This document shows, piece by piece, positions 13,169 to 24,425 of a DNA stretch of 64,000 bases. Under the pieces are notes generated by a model. That model was not told the DNA's origin, did no database searches, and saw nothing but the letters and a program-made list of their open reading frames with translations. The stretch's first letter is position 1. Each line of letters begins with the position of its first letter. The position numbers were made by a program, and so were the translations under genes. Origin of the DNA: Heterohyrax brucei (lineage: Eukaryota > Chordata > Mammalia > Hyracoidea > Procaviidae); NCBI GenBank assembly GCA_028571685.1, contig CM053166.1:64628111-64692110 (forward strand). The letters are read 5' to 3'.

Positions 13169-13181
13169 AAAAAAAAAAAAA

Positions 13182-13997
13182 GCTACTTTACTGCTGAGAG
13201 AGGTGCTGTCCAGCAACTGTGGAAAGCAGCCAGGCCCTCAGTGGTGGCAGGCCGCACCTCCCAGCTGACAACTATGGCACCTCATATACAGTCCCCAGAC
13301 AGTATGACAAGGCTCAAAGTAGAGAGGTGTTAGGACACTGCCACCCTCAGCAGCCAAACCCCACCAGGATCCCTAGGTAGCATTGTCTTAAAAACAGCTT
13401 TTCTGCTGGAGAAGCACTATCCAGACAGGCACTGATGCTCGGCTTGAGAATTAGCCCCAGCTGAGACCTCAGGCGTGGCTGACTCCTCTTCTCAGCTTAC
13501 CAAGATGGCATCCCACCTGAGCTACCTTTCCTGCAGTGAGTCAGCAGAATCTATGGCACATCTCAGAGAAGAGAGGGGAGAGGGGCACTGGCACCCTCAG
13601 TCAGCAACTGGGTTTTCAAGATGTGGCTGTCCCAAGCAGCCTCTCTGCTGCAGGATACAGTGCTTACTTAAGTGCCACAGTTCAACATATTAGCTAGCTT
13701 GTGCCAGACTCATAGGCTCAGCAGACCCAGTCCCCATTTCCCAGATAATAAAGAAGGTGTCCATGCCTGTAGTCCTCTCAAATAATGCATCAGCAGAAGC
13801 ACAACTCATTGTGCCACTGCATTGCCTCTAACAGAGGTAGTTTCCCCTTTCCTGTTGCCCAGTTCAACCTCACAACCCTATGCCAGAACCTGGGCTCCCA
13901 GAACATCCACGCTGCTCCATTCACTTATTATTCTAGTCCTTAGTTCTCAGAGGGAATTGAAGAGACATGTGTCTAGTCTGCCATTTTGGACTTGCCT
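13182..13997 (-). mobile_element. L1 5'UTR segment, antisense
   Basis: Aligns by eye with the 5'UTR inside 15471-16457: 'ggagaagc.ct', 'catggcatcccac', and at its 5' end (right edge) 'tctagtctgccattttgga' against the other copy's 'ttagtccgccatcttgact'. No ORF1 or ORF2 is attached. It abuts the poly-A of the L1 on its left and old L1 ORF2 on its right. The frames at 13475-13693 and 13822-14049 inside it are not genes. No target duplication was found, so its origin is less clear than for the heads at 14956 and 59231. Confidence 0.75.
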
Positions 13998-14955
13998 CAA
14001 ATTATCTTTTTTATACATTGTTAAATTCTGTTGGCTAGAATTTTGTTGAGGATTTTTGCATCCAAGTTCATGAGAGTTATCAGTCTGTAATTTTTCTTTT
14101 TTGTTATGTCTTTATCTGGTTTTGGTATCACGGTTAAGCTGGCTTCATATAGTGAGTTTGGGAGTATTCCATCCTTTTCTATACTCTGAAGTACCTTTAG
14201 TAATAGTGGTGTTAACTATTCTCTGAAAGTTTGGTAGAATCCTCCAGTGAAGATGTCAGTGTCAGGGACCTTTGTTGTTGGGAATTTTGAAATTATCTTT
14301 TCAATCTCTCCTTTTGTTAAAGGTTGATTGCTCTACCTCTGTTTGTGTTAGTTTAGGTAGGTAGAGTGTTTCTAGAAATTTGTCCATTTCCTCTAGGTTT
14401 TTTAAATTTGTTACAGTACAATTTTTCATAATATTTTGTTATGATTTTTTAAATTTCACTTTATCTGTTCTGATATTGCCCATCTAATTTCTTATTCAGG
14501 TTATTTACCTCCACCTTCATGTTTCCTTTGCCAGTGTGGAAAATGGTTTATTGACTTTGTTGATCTTTTCAAAGAACCAGTTTTGGTCTTGTTAACTCTT
14601 TCAGTTTTTTTTTTAAGTCTCTAATTCATTTTGCTTTGCTCTAATTTGGGTTATCTTCTGCTGCCTGAGGACTTCTGTTGCTGCTCTGTTTCTACTTGTT
14701 GAGTTGTAGGGTTAATGCTTTGATTTGGAACCTTTCTTCTTTTTGGATGTGTGCATTTGTTGAGATAAATTGACCTCTGGGGACTGCTTTTGCTATGTTC
14801 TAAAGGTTTTGATAAGGTATGTTTTTATTTTCATTTGATTCTGTGAATTTCTTTATCCCATTCCTAATTTTATCTATAGCCTGGTAGTTTTTCAGCAAGG
14901 TGTTATTCAGTTTCCATGTGTTTGATTTTTCTTCTTCCTTCTGTTATTGATTTCT
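13998..14955 (-). mobile_element. Old L1 ORF2, antisense, part 1
   Basis: Minus-strand L1 ORF2 between endonuclease and RT: on the plus strand 'ggctagaattttgttgagg', 'tcttttcaaagaaccagttttgg' and 'gtgttattcagtttccatgtg' are recognisable. It joins smoothly to 16458-16854 once the inserted L1 head 14956-16457 is removed. Confidence 0.82.
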
Positions 14956-15470
14956 TTCAGCAGCTCAGAAACAATACTCTCTGTGTTCTCAGATGTCTCA
15001 CCCTGTTCAGGGACTCCAAGTAACCGAAGGCTGTTCCTCTTAATAGAGTCCCACATGCTTCTTAATGTTTCTTCATTTTTCTTGTTTCTTTTTTCTGATT
15101 TCTGCTCATAGACGCTGGCATCAGTAGCTCTGTCTTCCAAGTCAGAAATTCTTTTTTCCATTTGTTCCATTCTGTTTTCTTGGCTTTGCATGGAAGTTTC
15201 CATGTCTTTGATTTTGTTCTTGATCTGTTGGATTTCAGAGTACTGGTGTTCCATCAGATTGAACAACTTGCTTAATTTTTCATTTTGTTCTGCTGCATTT
15301 TGTATAAGGTCTAGAAGGGCTCTGTATATAATCAATTTGTATTCACTTCCTGATGCTTTCATAAAAGTTTCTTCATCTGGAAAACTCCTTGGTTGCTTTG
15401 TTTGGGAGCCTTCTGAAGCCATGAGTGATTGCTTGTATGCCACAATTGTCTGTTGCTTTTTGGGTCCCAT
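14956..15470 (-). pseudogene. L1 ORF1, N-terminal about 171 codons
   Basis: Starts at ATG 15468-15470 with a basic N terminus (MGPKKQQTI..) followed by a heptad-rich coiled coil around residues 60-130 and the beginning of the RNA-binding region ('GVPEQGE' near residue 153). In L1 the product is an RNA-binding trimer that packages L1 RNA. The frame is open across the whole inserted part. The stop reached at 14907-14909 lies in flanking old L1 sequence, so the last 16 or so residues of the open frame are not L1 ORF1. The C-terminal half is absent. Confidence 0.85.
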
Positions 15471-16457
15471 GTCAGTATACAGAGGCTGGAAGAGGTACTG
15501 TGAGGATGGACTGCAAATGTTTCTCTAGGCTGTCTTCAAATGTAAAGCAAAAGGTATCTGACCAGTTCACAAGTCAGTTAGGTTTTCAGGTGTAGAGGTC
15601 CCTCTTCTCATCTGACAAAGTAATCACCACTATATCCAACCCCAGATGATAACAAACTAGTTCAGAATACAGCAATGCTACTGCCCTGTTGGCCTCTGCT
15701 GACAGGGCCTAGCCTTAGCCAACACTGCGTCGAGTACTGGTTTTGTGATAGAGAAGCGCTCTCCTGTGGGCAGGCTCTGGCTCCCAAGCTAAGAATTAGG
15801 TCCAGCTGCGGCCACCATACCCAAGATGGCGTCCTCCACACAGGCAGCAGACAGAGGGGTCAAAGGTGCCGAGAGGTAGTGATTCCTCTGCTTCTGCTGC
15901 ATGGCCCCCAATGCAGGCAGCACTGTGCAAAATCACCACTTTTCTGTTGGAGAAGCGCTGCCCCGTTTGCAGGCGCTGGCTCCCAGGCTAAGAGCGAGGT
16001 CCCGCTAAAATCTCAGTACCAACATGGCATCCCACACCCTGACCACAGAGCTCCGCACAAACCCCACTGAGGCAGCTACAAACTTAAGGCTCAAAGTATC
16101 TAGATTAACAGAGTCCCGAGCCTGGCTCTCAGAACATGGGAATTTCGCCTGCTAGTGCGTCTGAGTCCAGCCGCCAGGCAAGACCCAGCTCCGCCCACCA
16201 GCCGAGACAGAGGACAAAAAAAAGTCAAAATGGTGTGTTTACCTTCCGTCTGTGAGAGCCGGGGCTAGCCAGGAGCGGGAGTCAGCAAAAGAAAGGAGGT
16301 TTTTCGCTGAGTGGTATGAAGTCCCAATTAACAGCTCTGTGCCGTGTCCTGAGGCTGATTAGGTGATCAGAAGGCTCTGTTTGATTGTCAATTCAGGTCT
16401 TGGTTTCCAGAGGGATATAAGGAGACCTGTGCTTAGTCCGCCATCTTGACTCCGCCC
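15471..16457 (-). promoter_or_regulatory. L1 5'UTR with internal promoter
   Basis: About 990 bp, rich in CpG compared with its surroundings, upstream of the ORF1 ATG and ending at the L1 5' terminus. L1 5'UTRs carry an internal RNA polymerase II promoter. Plus-strand frames such as 15675-16070 are artefacts of this GC-rich region. Confidence 0.7.
16438..16448 (-). promoter_or_regulatory. YY1-like site at the L1 5' end
   Basis: On the L1 strand this reads CAAGATGGCGG, 10 bases after the 5' terminus at 16457. It is a close match to the YY1 core (AAGATGGCGGC) that sets the transcription start in human L1. The aligned positions in the 13182-13997 segment and in the 59231 head are mutated. Confidence 0.7.
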
Positions 16458-16854
16458 CTGTTATTGATTTCTGTGTTTATAGTCTTGAAACGATGCTTTG
16501 CAATATTTTAACACTTTGGATTATGTTAAGGCTTGCTTAATGGCCTAATATGTGGTCTATTCTGGAGAATGTTCCATGTGCATTGAAAAAGAAAGTATAC
16601 TTGGCTACTGTTGGGTTGAATGTTCTGTATGTATCTACGAGAACAGGTTGGTTGCTTGAGGCATTTAACTCTTCTGTGTCTTTATTGGCTGTTCTGTCCT
16701 CCACTGAAAGTAGAATGCTAAAGTCTCCTACTATTATTGTGGACCTGTCTATTTCTCTTTTCAATGCAGTTAGACTTCGTTTTATGTATTTTGGAGCACT
16801 ATCATTGGTACATACATATTTAATATGGTTATGTCCTCCTGGTGCATTGACCCT
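16458..16854 (-). mobile_element. Old L1 ORF2, antisense, part 2 (endonuclease)
   Basis: Minus-strand frame 16537-16764 contains the endonuclease block IIVGDFS and 'FSRIDHILGH', matching the sense copy at 8770-8990. It continues part 1 across the inserted head and is cut on the right by the LTR at 16855. Confidence 0.85.
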
Positions 16855-17365
16855 TGTTTTAGTCCGCTAGGGCTGTTCACAAAGTGGATGGCTTTAACAA
16901 AGGAAGGTTTATTCTTACATAGTCTGGTAGGCTACAAATCTATATTCAGGGTGTCCACTTCAGGGGAAGGCGTTCCCCTTGTCGGCTCTGGAGGAAAGTC
17001 CAGTATTGCATCAGTCTTTGTCCAGGGAGCATCTTGGCACAGGAACCCCAGGTCTAAAGGACACACTCTTCTCCCGGTACTGCTTTCTTTATGGTACGAG
17101 GTTCCCAATCCTCTGCCTGCTTCCCTTTCCTTTATCTCTTGCAGGATGAAAAGATTAAGGGTGGGGCAAGCCATACTCCAGGGAAACTCCCTTTACAGTG
17201 GAGCAGGGAGGTGATCCTGCGAAGGGATTTACAGACCCACCCTAATCCTTTAAAATACAGCATAGGAAAAACTACAAAATGGAGGACAGTCAAAAGATAC
17301 TGGGAATCATGGCCCAGCCACATGGCTACACCTATATTTGGAGGACCACAATTCAATCCATGACA
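16855..17365 (-). mobile_element. MaLR-type solo LTR, antisense
   Basis: 511 bp, minus strand, TG..CA type ends (TGTCATGGATTGAATTGTGG.. to ..GGACTAAAACA). Perfect 5-bp target duplication ACCCT at 16850-16854 and 17366-17370. Very similar to 27768-28289 and 38117-38636. Short frames inside (16932-17174, 17091-17363) recur in the other copies because the LTRs are related, not because they encode protein. Confidence 0.85.
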
Positions 17366-20221
17366 ACCCTTTACATTATATAGTGTCCTTCCCTATCCAA
17401 GGTGGTGGATTTTACTTTAAGTCTATTTTATCAGAAATTAATAATATTGTCACTCCTGCTCTTTTTTGAATTTTGTTTGCTTGGTATACTTTTTTCATCT
17501 TTTGAGTTTTAGCTGATGTATCCTTAAGTCTAAGGTGCATCTCTTCTGGATAACATATAGACAGATGGCATTTTTGTCCATTTTACTACTCTGTGTCTCT
17601 TTATAGATGCATTTAATCCCTTTAAATTAAGCCTAATTTTTGATAGGTTTCAGTTTATTACTGTCATTCTGATGCCTTTTTTGTGCATTGTTAACAGTTT
17701 CTTTGTTCCACTTAATTTTCTGTGTTGAGTTGGTTTTCCTTATGTGCTCTTTTCATCTTTTTCACTATTGCTGGTTTTGTATTTGTTGTTACTTCATGTT
17801 TTTCTTGTTTTTTATTTTAATGTGTAGGAATGCTAATTTTCTTTGTGCTAACCTTAATATTTTCCTCTATTTTTCTAAATTTAAACAAGTCTTTTATTTC
17901 CTTGTACCTCCTTAACTTCCTCTACATAGGAAAGATAGGTGACTACAGTTTTTTTAAATCCCCCTTTTTTGTTACAATGTTGTTATCTTTTACATATTGA
18001 CATCTAGGTTTCCTTATTTACAGTGATTTAGCTATGATTTATTTTCATGATTTTCTTATCTGGGTTGATATCTAATTGCTCTATCCTGTATTCCAATCTT
18101 ACATTGCTATCTGATGTTATTCATTTTCGAGCCAAAGGACTCCTTTTAGTATTTCTCGTAACTTTGTTTTGGTTTTTGCAGATTTCCTGAATTTTTGTTC
18201 ATCTAGAAATGTCTTAATTTTACTATCATATGTGAGAGACAGTTTTACTAGATACGTAATTTTTGGCTGGTAATTTTTTTCCTTCAAGGCTTTAGATATG
18301 ACGTCCTAATACTTTTTGCCTACGTGGTTTCTGCTGAGTAGTCTAAGCTTAGTTTCATTGACTCTCTTTCATAGATTATTTTTCACTTATCCTAAGCTGC
18401 TTTTAATACTTTCTCCTGATCTTTTGTTTTGGCAAGTTTGATTATTATATGCCTTGATGACTTTCTTTTGGGATCTCCCTTGTGTGGAATTTGATGAGCA
18501 TCTTAGACAGATATTTTCTCATCTTTCTTGATATCAAGAAAGTTTTCTGTCAACAAATCTTTGACAATTCTCTCTGCACTTTCTGTATACTTCCTGGTAC
18601 TCCAATTGCACATAGATTATTCCTCTTCATAGAGTCTCACATAATTCTTAGCATTTCTTGATATTTTTTATTTCTTTTATCTGATTTTTTCTCAAATATG
18701 TTGATGGCACATGCTTTATCTTCAGTCTCACTAATTCACCCTTTGATTGCCTCAATTCTCCTTTGGCTTTCTATTGAGTTGTATAATTCTGTAATTTTAT
18801 TATTTTTTTTCTGAATTTCTAATTCTTGCCACTCTATGCTTTCTTGTAGTCTGTTCAATTTGTTGTTATTCTTTGCTGCATTTTGTCTCATCTCCTTCCT
18901 GATCCCTTCAAGAGCTCTAAATATTACCTTTTATATTCCACCTCTGATAATTCCAGGAAATTCTCTTCCTCTAGAAAATTTGAATCTTTGTTTTGGGGAG
19001 ATTTCTGAAGTCCTAATTGTCTGCCTCTTTATGTGATTTGAAATTGATTGTTGTCTCTGAGCCATCAGTAATTTGTATGTGTTTATTTTACATTTGCCTA
19101 CTGTGCTCTAGATTCTTGTCTCTTTTTGTTTTGAAATGTCCAGAGTTGGGCATTGAAAAGAAAAACTTCATTGAGAAGAGAATAGACAGATCCACAATAA
19201 TAGTGACAATGTGTGATAATTTAGTTATTGTTTGCTTTGAAGCACTAATGTCCTGTCATCAAGTGATTAGAGCTGTTACTAGGCATGTGAGCCCAGGAGT
19301 CCATTTACTTCTCTTGTGTGTATTCAGCTCAGGTTTCCAGGTTGTTTGTTGACAAGTGTGTGGTTCAGGCTCTCCTGTACAGTCCTAGATGGACAGGGAT
19401 GGTTGTTGTAGGCACAGATATCTGACTGCACACTTTGAGAAAGACAGGAAGCTGACAGCCATTCATGAGTGTGTGTGTAGGAAAGCATGTGCCACTTCCT
19501 TAAAGCGTGTAGATAGATAAATTTAACAGCTGGACTGTGGGTGAGCAATGTTGTATGCAGTGCTAAAAGACATTTATGGACCCTTATGCCTGTGTGTTGG
19601 CAAATAAACTGTTTCTGCCCTGAATTCCTGGCTTAGGGGAGCTAGCAGATTACTTTTTTTCCCTCTTTGTTAAACTGGATGGGAGAATAACTCAGGGAGA
19701 GTAAGGGTCCTACTTTCTGTCCAGGGGATACAAAACATGTCTGGAGCCACCTCAAGTACCATGTGGAGAAAGGAAGGGGAAGTGCTGGTAAAAGGCAGAG
19801 AGATTTATCCCAAAGAAATGTTTTAGAACTGTGCACAGTAGGTTAGATGCAAGCTACTTAGCTTTTGATGATCAAATGCCATTTGTCACTGATTCCAGAG
19901 GCATGAGTGGACTCTAAACTGCTTAGTCTCCCCCACTATGTAATAGACTTTCTGAATGCCACTGTTTCCCTCTCCATGCTCACTTCTGCCAATTCACCTG
20001 TGTGATTCTGATCCCTGCCAGGTCAAGTCTGGCCAGTTCTAGCTACTTTTGGACCTACTATCTCTTCCTTGTCTTTCAATCTGATTTCTCAACTTTCCCT
20101 TTGATGTTCAGGGCTCCTAGAGTGTCATATATAATTGATTCATTTGTTTTTTTTTGAGTATTTGTTATGAGAAGGATCACAGGAAGTGTCTGACTACTCC
20201 ACCATCTTAACACTGCCTCCA
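17366..20221 (-). mobile_element. Old L1, antisense, upstream region (ORF1 and 5'UTR)
   Basis: Continues the antisense L1. 17366-18300 has the T-rich signature seen upstream of or at the start of ORF2 in old mammalian L1s. 18300-19100 corresponds to ORF1: the coiled-coil region appears on the plus strand as 'ttctaattcttgccactctatgc' and the RNA-binding region as 'actccaattgcacatagatt'. The 5' end is probably at 20221, where 'ctccaccatcttaacactgcctcc' mirrors the L1 5' terminus seen at 16435-16457. No frame is intact. Domain limits are approximate. Confidence 0.65.
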
Positions 20222-20232
20222 TATCACAGGTT

Positions 20233-20790
20233 ATTAATGAGTCTTTCTCAGTCCTGATGCCACTTTCTTTTTCATATAGTCCAATTTCTCAGATTACTTC
20301 TTCAGCATACAGATTGAACATTCAAAGTATGGTGAAAGAATACAACAGTGGCACACACCTTTCCTGATTTTAAACTATGCAGTATCCTCTTGTTCTGTTC
20401 TAAGGACTACCTTTTGGTCTAGGTACAGGTTCTGCATAAGCACAATTAAGTGTTCTTTCTAATATTATTATTTTCTGCTTTCAGCCATGTTCCAGCTAAC
20501 ATAGCAATGATATCCCTTGTTTCACATCCTCTTTTGAATCTGGCTTGAACTTCTGGAAGTTTCCTATTGACATGCTGCTACAATCATTTTTAAATTATCT
20601 TCATCAAAATTTTACTTGCATGTGATATGAATGATATTGTGCATAAAAACTTCCACATTCCTTTTAGGCATCTTTCCTTGGAATGGGCACAAATATGGAT
20701 CTGTTCCAGCATGTTGGCCAGGTAGGTGTCTTCTACATTACTTGGCATAAACAAGGGAGTGCTTGCAACAGTGCATTAAACATATGAGTA
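20233..20790 (-). pseudogene. RTE/BovB-type LINE ORF2 fragment
   Basis: Minus-strand RT-region fragment of the LINE seen in sense at 25437-28630. Landmarks on the plus strand: 'cagcatacagattgaacat', 'gcaatgatatcccttgtttcac', 'acttctggaagtttcctattgacatgctgctac' (partly) and 'ggcacaaatatggatctgttcc', which mirror 26720-27260. An internal stretch is missing, so the piece is also deleted. No open frame. Confidence 0.8.
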
Positions 20791-21342
20791 GAGTGACCCT
20801 TTTAGACCTGGCAAACTGTAAGCACTCTAAATTACATCAATATCCAAGAGATTGTTACTAATCCTTGTTAATAGTAACTGTAAAAATAATTATGGTGATT
20901 GTAATGTGAACTCTAAAGTCATCAATGAGCTAGCGTTAGAGGAAGCGATAAAACATCCTGCATAGTGGTCAATCCAAGGCAAGAAATGAGGCCAAGTGAG
21001 ACAGCAGCATGACAACAAAAACAACCTTGGCCTTGGAGGCAGAAGACATGAGATTAAGGCTGATTTAAAAACTTACCAGATGGGAAAATCACTTCTTTTT
21101 AGTAGGCCTCTATTTTCTCATTACTAAAATTAGTGAATTTAACAACATAGTCTCCAAAATCAAACTGTAGTTGACAGCAAGATGATTTTGCAGGACTTCT
21201 TGGTGATTCATCTCCCATTGCAGCTCCTTGTCTCCCATGTTATCATTGACTAAATGATATTTATTGGATTTTGCTATGTTTGAGGCACTGGGTTAAGTAT
21301 TTACATATTCATTTTCTTAATTAATATTTATAATATTCCCAT
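20791..21342. other. Unassigned spacer
   Basis: About 550 bp in which I recognise no gene, repeat family or regulatory signal. Confidence 0.5.
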
Positions 21343-21545
21343 GTTGTTGTTGTGTGTTATTGAATCAATTCTAACCCATATTGACCCCAGGCAACGAAGA
21401 ACTGCTCATAGGCTTTTTTGCAGCTTTTATCTTTAAGGAACTAGATCTCTGGGTCTTTCTTCTCAAGAGCCAATGGATGTGTTTGAACCACCAGCCTTTC
21501 AGTTAGCAGCTGAATACTTAATCATTGCACCACCAGGGCTCCTTC
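21343..21545 (-). mobile_element. AfroSINE, antisense, near full length
   Basis: Runs from the 3' tail motif 'ttgttgttgtgtgttattgaatc' to the 5' head 'gcaccaccagggctcctt' (complement of GGAGCCCTGGTGG..). Includes the 'aaccaccagcctttcagttagcagctgaa' middle block. Decayed relative to the consensus pattern. Confidence 0.75.
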
Positions 21546-21961
21546 AACAGACATATAAATTGCTATTATTACACCATTTCCTTAAGCACAACAATGAGCA
21601 TGGCATAGGACCAGAAAGTGTTTCATTCTGTTATACAGAGGGTTGCTGTGAGTATATTTGACTCCATGACACCTAACAACAATATACCATTTTACATGCT
21701 AGAACAGCTAAGTTTCCCAAGGTTTGGGGTTCGTAAGTAACATAGCTGGAATTAGAATTCAAGCAAGTGGGCTTTAAAGCCAGGTTCTTTACCAATCTGC
21801 CACTGTGGTCAAGGCAGTGGCCTTTGGTCAAGCAAGGGAGGGACATAGATCCCTGTGGTCCATTAATCATGTCCCTAAGCCAGTGAATCTTAGGTGGGGT
21901 AGCAAAGGAGTTATACAGCTTATTTACACTGATATTTAGAAATCAACATCACCAGAATGCC

Positions 21962-22485
21962 TATTATGGATTGAATTGTGTCCCCTGAAAATGGGAGTAT
22001 CAATTTGGCTAGATCATGATTCCCAATATTGTGTGATTTTCCATCATTTTGTCATCTGAAATGATTTTCCTGTGTGTTGTAAATCCTGACTCTATGATGT
22101 TAATGAGGGGGGATGAACAGCAGTTGCACTGATGAGACAGAACTCAATCTACAGGATTGGATTGTGTCTCAATTCAGATTCTTTTGGGATACAAAAGTGT
22201 GAGACAAGCAGCAAGACTCAGGGACATCACGCTACCAAGAGAGCAGTGTGCCAAGAGCACACTCTATACTTTGGACATAGAGTCTCTGTGTACAGAAGCC
22301 TATAGGCCAGGGTAATATTGATGAGAAGGACCTTCCTGTAAAGCCAACAGAGAAAGAAAGCCTTATCCTGGTGCTGACTCCCTGAATTTGGACTTTTAGC
22401 ATACTTTACTAGGAGATAAATTTCCTCTTGTTAAAGCCATCCACTTGTGATATTTCTGTTATAGCAGCATTAGATAACTAAAACA
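21962..22485 (+). mobile_element. MaLR-type solo LTR, sense
   Basis: Begins TATTATGGATTGAATTGTG and ends ..TTAGATAACTAAAACA, 524 bp. The 3' part 'ttaaagccatccacttgtgatatttctgttatagcag' is the polyadenylation-side signature shared with 34100-34161, 37550-37603 and 46130-46190. The flanks do not form a clear 5-bp duplication. Confidence 0.8.
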
Positions 22486-22540
22486 ATATCCATCAAACTA
22501 ACTTAACTATGACCAAGCATTCAGCTATCAAGCTTGCTGT

Positions 22541-22830
22541 TACCTGCTGTTGAGCCATATCCCCACTCATGGTGACCCCATGAATGAAATGTTGCCCAGT
22601 CCCACACCATCCCCATGAATGGTTGTGGATCGGACCATTGTAATCCATAGAATATTCATTGGATCATTTTTTGGAAGTAGATTGCCAAGTCTTTCTTCCT
22701 AGTCCATCTTAGTCTGGAAACTCTGCCGAAAACTGTCCAACATCAAAGCACTGTGCAAACCTCCACAGATGGATAGGTCAAGAGGTACATCAAACACGAA
22801 TCAAACCCTAGACTTAAGCAACACAGTAAA
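22541..22830 (-). mobile_element. tRNA-Gly-type long SINE, antisense fragment
   Basis: Same body as 8084-8462: 'catggtgaccccatgaat', 'ggaccattgtaatccatag', 'tcttcctagtccatcttagtctggaa', ending in a 'catcaaacacgaatcaaaccc' block that is the decayed complement of the tRNA-like head. Confidence 0.7.
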
Positions 22831-23171
22831 ATAGACCTGCTTAGGTGACTAAGCTAGAGGGGAAAAACCACAAGTTTTAAAGTCAAAACTAAAATCCTGC
22901 CAGTAACAGTGTCTTGGTTTGAAACATAAAAGTTACAAAAGACATTTGGGGACAATTCATGAGATTTGAATACGCATTGAATATTAGACATATTGGATTA
23001 TTATCCATTTTATTAGATGCGGTGATAGAACTGTGGTTATGTAGCAAGATGTTCTTATGCTTAGGAGGTACATGCTAAACCACTTAGGAGTCAAGTATCA
23101 TGAGGTCTGCAACTTACTTTCAAATTGTTGAACAGCAACAGAAATTTTTATACGTAAATAAATACATACAT

Positions 23172-23652
23172 GCGTGTGAAGACTAAAGTGCACCTGACCC
23201 CAGCCATGGTGTTTTCAATAGCCTTACATGCATGTGAAAGCTGCACAACAAATAAGGAAGAGCAAACAAGAACTGATGCCTTTACATTGATGTGTTGACA
23301 AAGAATACTGAATATACCATGGACTGAATAAACATGGAAGAATGAACAAATCTGTCTTACAAAAGGTGCAGCCAGAATGTACCTTAGAAGCAAGGATGAT
23401 GAGGCAATGCCTTACATACTTTGGACATGTTACCAGGAGGGGTCAAGTCAGCTCCTGGAGAAGGACATCACGCTTTGTAAGGTAGAGGGTCAGGAAAAAA
23501 AAGAAGATGAGATAGACTGACACAGTGGCTGCAACAAAAGGCTCAAGCATAACAATAATTATGAGAATGGCACAAGACTGGGCAATATTTATTCTGTTGT
23601 ACATAGGTTCACTATGAGTCAGAACCAACTCAGGAGCACCTAACAACAACAT
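23172..23652 (+). mobile_element. RTE/BovB-type LINE 3' end, sense
   Basis: Covers the last part of ORF2 and the 3' terminus: 'gaatactgaatataccatgg', 'aagcaaggatgatgaggca', 'ggacatgttaccaggagg', 'gacacagtggctgcaaca', and a terminal 'cctaacaacaacatg'. It matches 27620-28640 of the longer copy once its LTR insertion is removed. Stops are frequent. Confidence 0.8.
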
Positions 23653-24261
23653 GTGTGTGTATACATGTAGAAAGGGACAAAAAGAAAGAAAATATGGAAA
23701 AATACAGGTAATAATTTATCCTGGTTAGAAGTTGTACATCTATTCCTTGCATTATTCTTTCATACGTTTGGAGGGGAACAGTTCTGCACTTGCTGTGGGT
23801 CCTTGCCAAATTATTTGACTTTTCTGACTTTCCCTTTATTCTTAATAAAATGTAAATTGAGACCATACATGTGATAGTGTCCAGTTGACACCCAATAAAT
23901 ATTAAAATAATATCAGTCAATATTAATTAATATCAATCTGACTGCAAAAACATGGAAAATATACAATTGGTTTAAAACCATCCATCACTAATCAATACAG
24001 TACATTTTCTATGCTAAAACCAGCCACTAATAAATAATATTAGCAAAAATAATTTAAAAGTTATAGCAAATCTGTCATATCATTACTTGTAGATGTTTCT
24101 AAACATGAAAAGAATTATTTGCTATTCTTAAAAGTGGCATGCATTTTAAATTAAATATTGTTGTAATAGTCTTTCTTCACAGAACCCTGAAGATTCTCAA
24201 GGAAGAAAATTATTCTGAACTTTTAACTCAATAAAAAGCATTTACCCTGGGTATGTGGGAG
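23653..24261. other. Unassigned AT-rich spacer
   Basis: Low-GC sequence without a recognisable repeat or frame. Confidence 0.45.
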
Positions 24262-24425
24262 GAGAAAGACGGATTCATTGCTTAGGAGCCACTAAACCTC
24301 AGTTAAGGATGATGGAAATATTTGGAAATGGATGGTGGTGATGGTTGCACAGCATGATAAATGTAAAAGTATTATTGAATTATGTATGTAAAAATGTTTT
24401 ATTATATATAGTTATGACAATTTAA
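24262..24425 (+). mobile_element. Possible old L1 3' terminus
   Basis: 'gaaatatttggaaatggatggtggtgatggttgcacagcat' (partly quoted) followed by an A/T-rich tail resembles the 3' end of several old mammalian L1 families. Weak call. Confidence 0.4.

Larger units (their letters stand above)
8690..13181 (+). mobile_element. L1 LINE, best-preserved copy (ORF2 and full 3'UTR)
   Basis: Sense L1 truncated within the endonuclease domain of ORF2 and complete at the 3' end, with a 13-nt poly-A at 13169-13181. From about 9060 to 11640 a single frame runs with only a few stops, most explained by single C-to-T or G-to-A type changes. The 3'UTR (12182-13168) opens with a G-rich tract. Relatively recent insertion compared with the copies at 1 and 3702. 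The left boundary is uncertain because no target duplication was found; the right end abuts another L1 piece. Confidence 0.95.
14956..16457 (-). mobile_element. L1 head insertion: 5'UTR plus partial ORF1, 3' end missing
   Basis: A minus-strand L1 piece with an intact-looking 5' end (right edge) and no ORF1 end, ORF2, 3'UTR or poly-A. It interrupts old L1 ORF2 and is bracketed by a perfect 15-bp repeat, CTGTTATTGATTTCT, at 14941-14955 and 16458-16472. Normal L1 insertions lose the 5' end, so this is the reverse of expectation. The junction shows ORF1 sequence running directly into the duplication, which reads AGAAATC.. on the L1 strand. The head at 59231-60361 has the same architecture. Confidence 0.88.

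Noticed and set aside
14907..14955. C-terminal end of the ORF1-like frame starting at 15470
   Set aside because: The last codons lie in flanking old L1 sequence beyond the target duplication, so they are read-through and not ORF1.
15675..16070. 131-codon plus-strand frame
   Set aside because: Lies opposite the L1 5'UTR; GC-rich non-coding sequence lacks stops by composition.
17688..17915. Leu/Phe/Cys-rich frame resembling a membrane protein
   Set aside because: T-rich antisense L1 sequence gives hydrophobic codons by chance.
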